The position numbers and the translations under genes were made by a program. The notes beneath the pieces are model-generated. The model was given only the letters and a program-made list of their open reading frames with translations. It did not search any database and was not told where the DNA came from. From Facklamia sp. 7083-14-GEN3 (GTDB lineage: Bacteria; Bacillota; Bacilli; Lactobacillales; Aerococcaceae): DNA of 64,000 bases. The stretch is taken from contig NZ_JANSGD010000001.1 of the NCBI RefSeq assembly GCF_024742075.1, forward strand, positions 124,001-188,000, given 5' to 3'. Below are positions 61,564-64,000 of this stretch, one piece after another (positions within the stretch are counted from its first letter, which is position 1; each line of letters starts with the position of its first letter).

Positions 61564-63030
61564 TTAAATAATGGCTAGCACAATGAAGTTAATGATAAAG
61601 AGGACAATGGATACCCAAATAATTGGGTGAACTTCTTTAGCTTGTCCTTTAGCTGTTTTGATGATTCCATAAAGAATGAAACCTGCTGCAATACCATTAG
61701 AAATAGAGTAAGTTAAGCCCATGAAAACAGATGCGAAGAATGCTGGAACAGCATCTTCAAAATTCGACCAGTCAATATCAGATAATGAACTAACCATCAA
61801 AATTCCAACAATAATCAAGGCTGGAGCCGTTGCTTGTGCAGGAATTAAAGAAATGATTGGTGATAAGAAAGCTGAAAGGATGAAACATAATGCGGTAACC
61901 ACTGAAGTGAAACCTGTACGTCCTCCAGCACCAATCCCAGCAGATGACTCGACAAAGGTAGTGGTATTGGAAGTACCTAAGATTGCCCCAAAAATAGTGC
62001 CGACAGAGTCACCGAATAAAGCTTTATCCATCTTAGAAGTGAATCCTGAGCCAGATTCTAAGGCCAATTGATCAGCTTTTGAGAAAATACCTGAACGTAA
62101 ACCAGTACCAATAAAGGTTCCAATAGTATCAAAGACATCAGAAAGTGAGAAAGCAAAAATTGTCATTAAAACAATTGGTAAGCGGGTAACATCGCCAAAT
62201 AACGAAGGAATGCCTGCACTGGTGAAAATAACGCCAAATATTTGTCCAAGGTCAGCAAAGGCAGAAGAAAGAGAGTTATCAGCGAAAGAAACTTGTCCCA
62301 AGTCAACCACATTGGTTAGGAAAGCTAGTACAGTTGTAACAGCGATACCAATTAAGATGGCTCCTTTAGATTTTCTCATCATTAGAATAATAGTTACAAT
62401 GATACCAACAACAGCAATCAAAGCACCCGGCTGGGTGAAATTAACTAATTCAGGGACAATGCCACCATCTGTAACAACGCTGAACACTCCACCTGAGATC
62501 GTTTCAGCCATAGGGTCTCCATTATTCACAGAAATAATAGTGCCGGCTCCTGAGGTGAATTGTAAAAGGCCTGCATTTTTTAAACCGATGTAACCGATAA
62601 AAATACCGATACCTGCTGAAATAGCGTGTTGTAGGAATGCAGGAATTGAAACGATTAACAATTTACGCACTTTAGTGATAGTAATCAAAACGTTTAAGAT
62701 TCCACAAATGAATACCATGGATAATGCTTCTTGCCAAGTGAAGCCTAAGGCAAAAACAACCGTATAGGTAAAAAAAGCATTTAATCCCATTCCTGGAGCT
62801 AATGCATAGGGAACATTGGCAAACAAACCAATAAATAAGGTTGAAACAGCAGCAGCAAAAATAGTAGCAAGAAAGACGCCTTGAGCAGGCATGCCAGCTT
62901 GAGATAATATGGCCGGATTGACGAACATGATATATGACATAGCTAGGAAAGTAGTGATTCCTGCTTGTATCTCTGTCCCTAAATCCGTATTGTTCTCAGA
63001 AAACTTAAAATAATTGCGAATAGTATCCAT
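61564..63030 (-). CDS. AzgA-type purine permease (NCS2 family)
   Basis: 488 aa with about 12-14 membrane segments. Start at ATG 63030 (MDTIRNYFKFSENNTDLGTE) because the GAGGAGG ribosome site lies just before it; a longer frame would begin within that site. TEIQAGITTFLAMSYIMFVN, NAFFTYTVV and LFGDSVGTIFGAILGTSNTTTFVESSAGI (in part) are hallmarks of the AzgA/PbuG hypoxanthine-guanine/adenine permeases. No purine riboswitch is recognisable upstream. Monocistronic. Confidence 0.92.
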   Translation of the reverse strand: MDTIRNYFKFSENNTDLGTEIQAGITTFLAMSYIMFVNPAILSQAGMPAQGVFLATIFAAAVSTLFIGLFANVPYALAPGMGLNAFFTYTVVFALGFTWQEALSMVFICGILNVLITITKVRKLLIVSIPAFLQHAISAGIGIFIGYIGLKNAGLLQFTSGAGTIISVNNGDPMAETISGGVFSVVTDGGIVPELVNFTQPGALIAVVGIIVTIILMMRKSKGAILIGIAVTTVLAFLTNVVDLGQVSFADNSLSSAFADLGQIFGVIFTSAGIPSLFGDVTRLPIVLMTIFAFSLSDVFDTIGTFIGTGLRSGIFSKADQLALESGSGFTSKMDKALFGDSVGTIFGAILGTSNTTTFVESSAGIGAGGRTGFTSVVTALCFILSAFLSPIISLIPAQATAPALIIVGILMVSSLSDIDWSNFEDAVPAFFASVFMGLTYSISNGIAAGFILYGIIKTAKGQAKEVHPIIWVSIVLFIINFIVLAII

Positions 63031-63220
63031 TAATTTCCTCCTCAAATTGATGAAATGATTGTATCAGAGATAATAGTCTTTCGGAAGAGCATCAAAACAT
63101 ATAATCTTTTGTTAAATTTAAATGTTCGTCTTTTTTAGTTAAGAATGTGTTTTCATTTCATTGAAGCAATCTTTAAATTTCCCTATACTGAGTAGGTATT
63201 TAAACTTAGGAGGTATGCCA

Positions 63221-64000
63221 TTGAATGACATGACAACCGGATCACCCATTAAAAAGATTATTCGTTTTTCTATTCCTTTAATAATCGGGAATTTATTCCA
63301 ATTATTTTACAATATGGTGGATACCTTTATAGTGGGACGAAGCATAGGTCTGAATGCTTTAGCAGGAGTAGGATTGGCCGGCTCATTAGGCTTTTTAATT
63401 CTAGGATTCGCGCAAGGTTTTACTACAGGTACCTCTATCCCTTTGGCTCAAGCATTTGGAGCCAAAGATTTTAAAAGGGTTAAACGCAGTGTTGCCATAA
63501 ATATTACCTTGGCATTAGCCGTTACAGTGGTATTAACAATATTATCTATCCTGTATTTAAAAGATATTTTGAATCTCATGCGAACACCCGATGCAATTAT
63601 TACCTATGCTTATGATTATATGATTATTATTTTTTCAGGAATGATTGTCACTGTTTTGTATAACATGGTGAGCAATATTTTAAGAGCAATAGGTGATAGT
63701 CGAACACCTGTTGTAGCTTTAGTCATTACAACTATAGCAAATATTCTTTTCGATATTCTTTTTATTGTTTACTTTAAGCTAGGAGTAGCTGGCGCAGCTT
63801 ATGCAACGATTTTATCTCAATTAATAGCTGTTTTAATCTGTTACTATGTCATCCATAAAGATATTTACTTTCTACAAGTCAGTCGCAGGGATTTTCAACT
63901 GAATGGTAAAGAAGTAATCCACCACTGCCTGTTAGGATTTCCTATGGCTTTCCAAACTTCGATTATTGCCATTGGTGCTATTTCTGTATCAACTGCTCTT
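63221..64000 (+). CDS. MATE-family transporter, 3-prime end beyond window
   Basis: 260 codons are visible, running off the window. The start is taken as TTG 63221 with AGGAGG seven bases upstream, giving (M)NDMTTGSPIKKIIRFSIPL, the usual N-terminus of this MATE group; ATG 63230 is the alternative. FQLFYNMVDTFIVGRSIG and NMVSNILRAIGDSRTP are family motifs of helices 1 and 4. It is a different subgroup from the MATE protein at 20924. Confidence 0.88.
   Translation, partial: MNDMTTGSPIKKIIRFSIPLIIGNLFQLFYNMVDTFIVGRSIGLNALAGVGLAGSLGFLILGFAQGFTTGTSIPLAQAFGAKDFKRVKRSVAINITLALAVTVVLTILSILYLKDILNLMRTPDAIITYAYDYMIIIFSGMIVTVLYNMVSNILRAIGDSRTPVVALVITTIANILFDILFIVYFKLGVAGAAYATILSQLIAVLICYYVIHKDIYFLQVSRRDFQLNGKEVIHHCLLGFPMAFQTSIIAIGAISVSTAL

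Noticed and set aside
61721-62593. Two plus-strand frames opposite the purine permease
   Set aside because: Antisense of membrane-helix codons; composition and lack of ribosome sites mark them as shadows.
63031-63220. Possible purine riboswitch before the AzgA-type permease
   Set aside because: I could not find the conserved three-way-junction core or paired loops in the minus-strand leader; nothing beyond a ribosome site is supportable.

Overview
The window is AT-rich, densely coded DNA from a low-GC Gram-positive bacterium, most likely a member of the Lactobacillales. Supporting signs are a fused glutamine-type ABC transporter, aminopeptidase C, two LPxTG wall proteins with Cna_B repeats, a Bce-type antimicrobial-peptide module, a choloylglycine-hydrolase family enzyme, strong AGGAGG ribosome binding sites and compact hairpin/T-run terminators. 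An Aerococcaceae- or Carnobacteriaceae-like host is a guess; there is no rRNA, tRNA, phage, CRISPR array or intact insertion sequence to test it.

Layout. 1-4.4 kb: redox genes (aldehyde dehydrogenase cut by the window edge, two short-chain dehydrogenases, a GST-like protein, and a peroxiredoxin-like gene with an in-frame TGA exactly at its first active-site Cys). 4.5-8.6 kb, minus strand: alkaline phosphatase behind four 11-bp-spaced TTTAC repeats (a Pho-box-like array), followed by three unrecognised genes, two secreted and His-rich and one with DPHD repeats. 8.9-15.7 kb: hydrolase, putative metalloprotease, PepC, an unknown protein and a glutamine-type ABC transporter. 15.8-22.3 kb: TcdA, TatD-like, GNAT, S51-like peptidase, a membrane protein, YeiH-type exporter and a MATE transporter. 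22.3-25.5 kb, minus: a four-gene MhqR-type quinone/electrophile operon with a recognisable operator. 25.6-28.5 kb: ferrous iron uptake with a double FeoA. 28.6-35.3 kb: D,D-carboxypeptidase, a 59-bp palindrome, iron alcohol dehydrogenase, Ntn hydrolase, a DtxR-family metal regulator with its own operator, a lipoprotein barnase with barstar, HemW and a small membrane protein.

35.7-47.0 kb holds two paralogous wall-anchored adhesins with eight and five Cna_B domains. The second is a visible chimera carrying a duplicated segment of the first. 47.2-51.1 kb: GNAT, CPBP protease and a YtrA-type regulator with an ABC transporter. 51.1-56.3 kb: a broken XRE regulator, a CLC protein lacking the gating glutamate, CorA, a broken GNAT and Ogt. 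56.4-61.5 kb: glyoxalase II and a Bce-type two-component/ABC module whose response regulator has a nonsense codon and whose permease has a frameshift. The window ends with an AzgA-type purine permease and the 5-prime part of a second MATE transporter.

Themes. Several units deal with electrophile, oxidative and metal stress (Mhq operon, GST, glyoxalase II, peroxiredoxin, Feo, DtxR regulator). Six loci carry single disabling lesions, three of them between 51 and 61 kb, so either this strain is losing accessory genes or the assembly has base errors. The least explained parts are the TGA peroxiredoxin, the His-rich secreted cluster behind phoA, and the membrane-anchored barnase/barstar pair.
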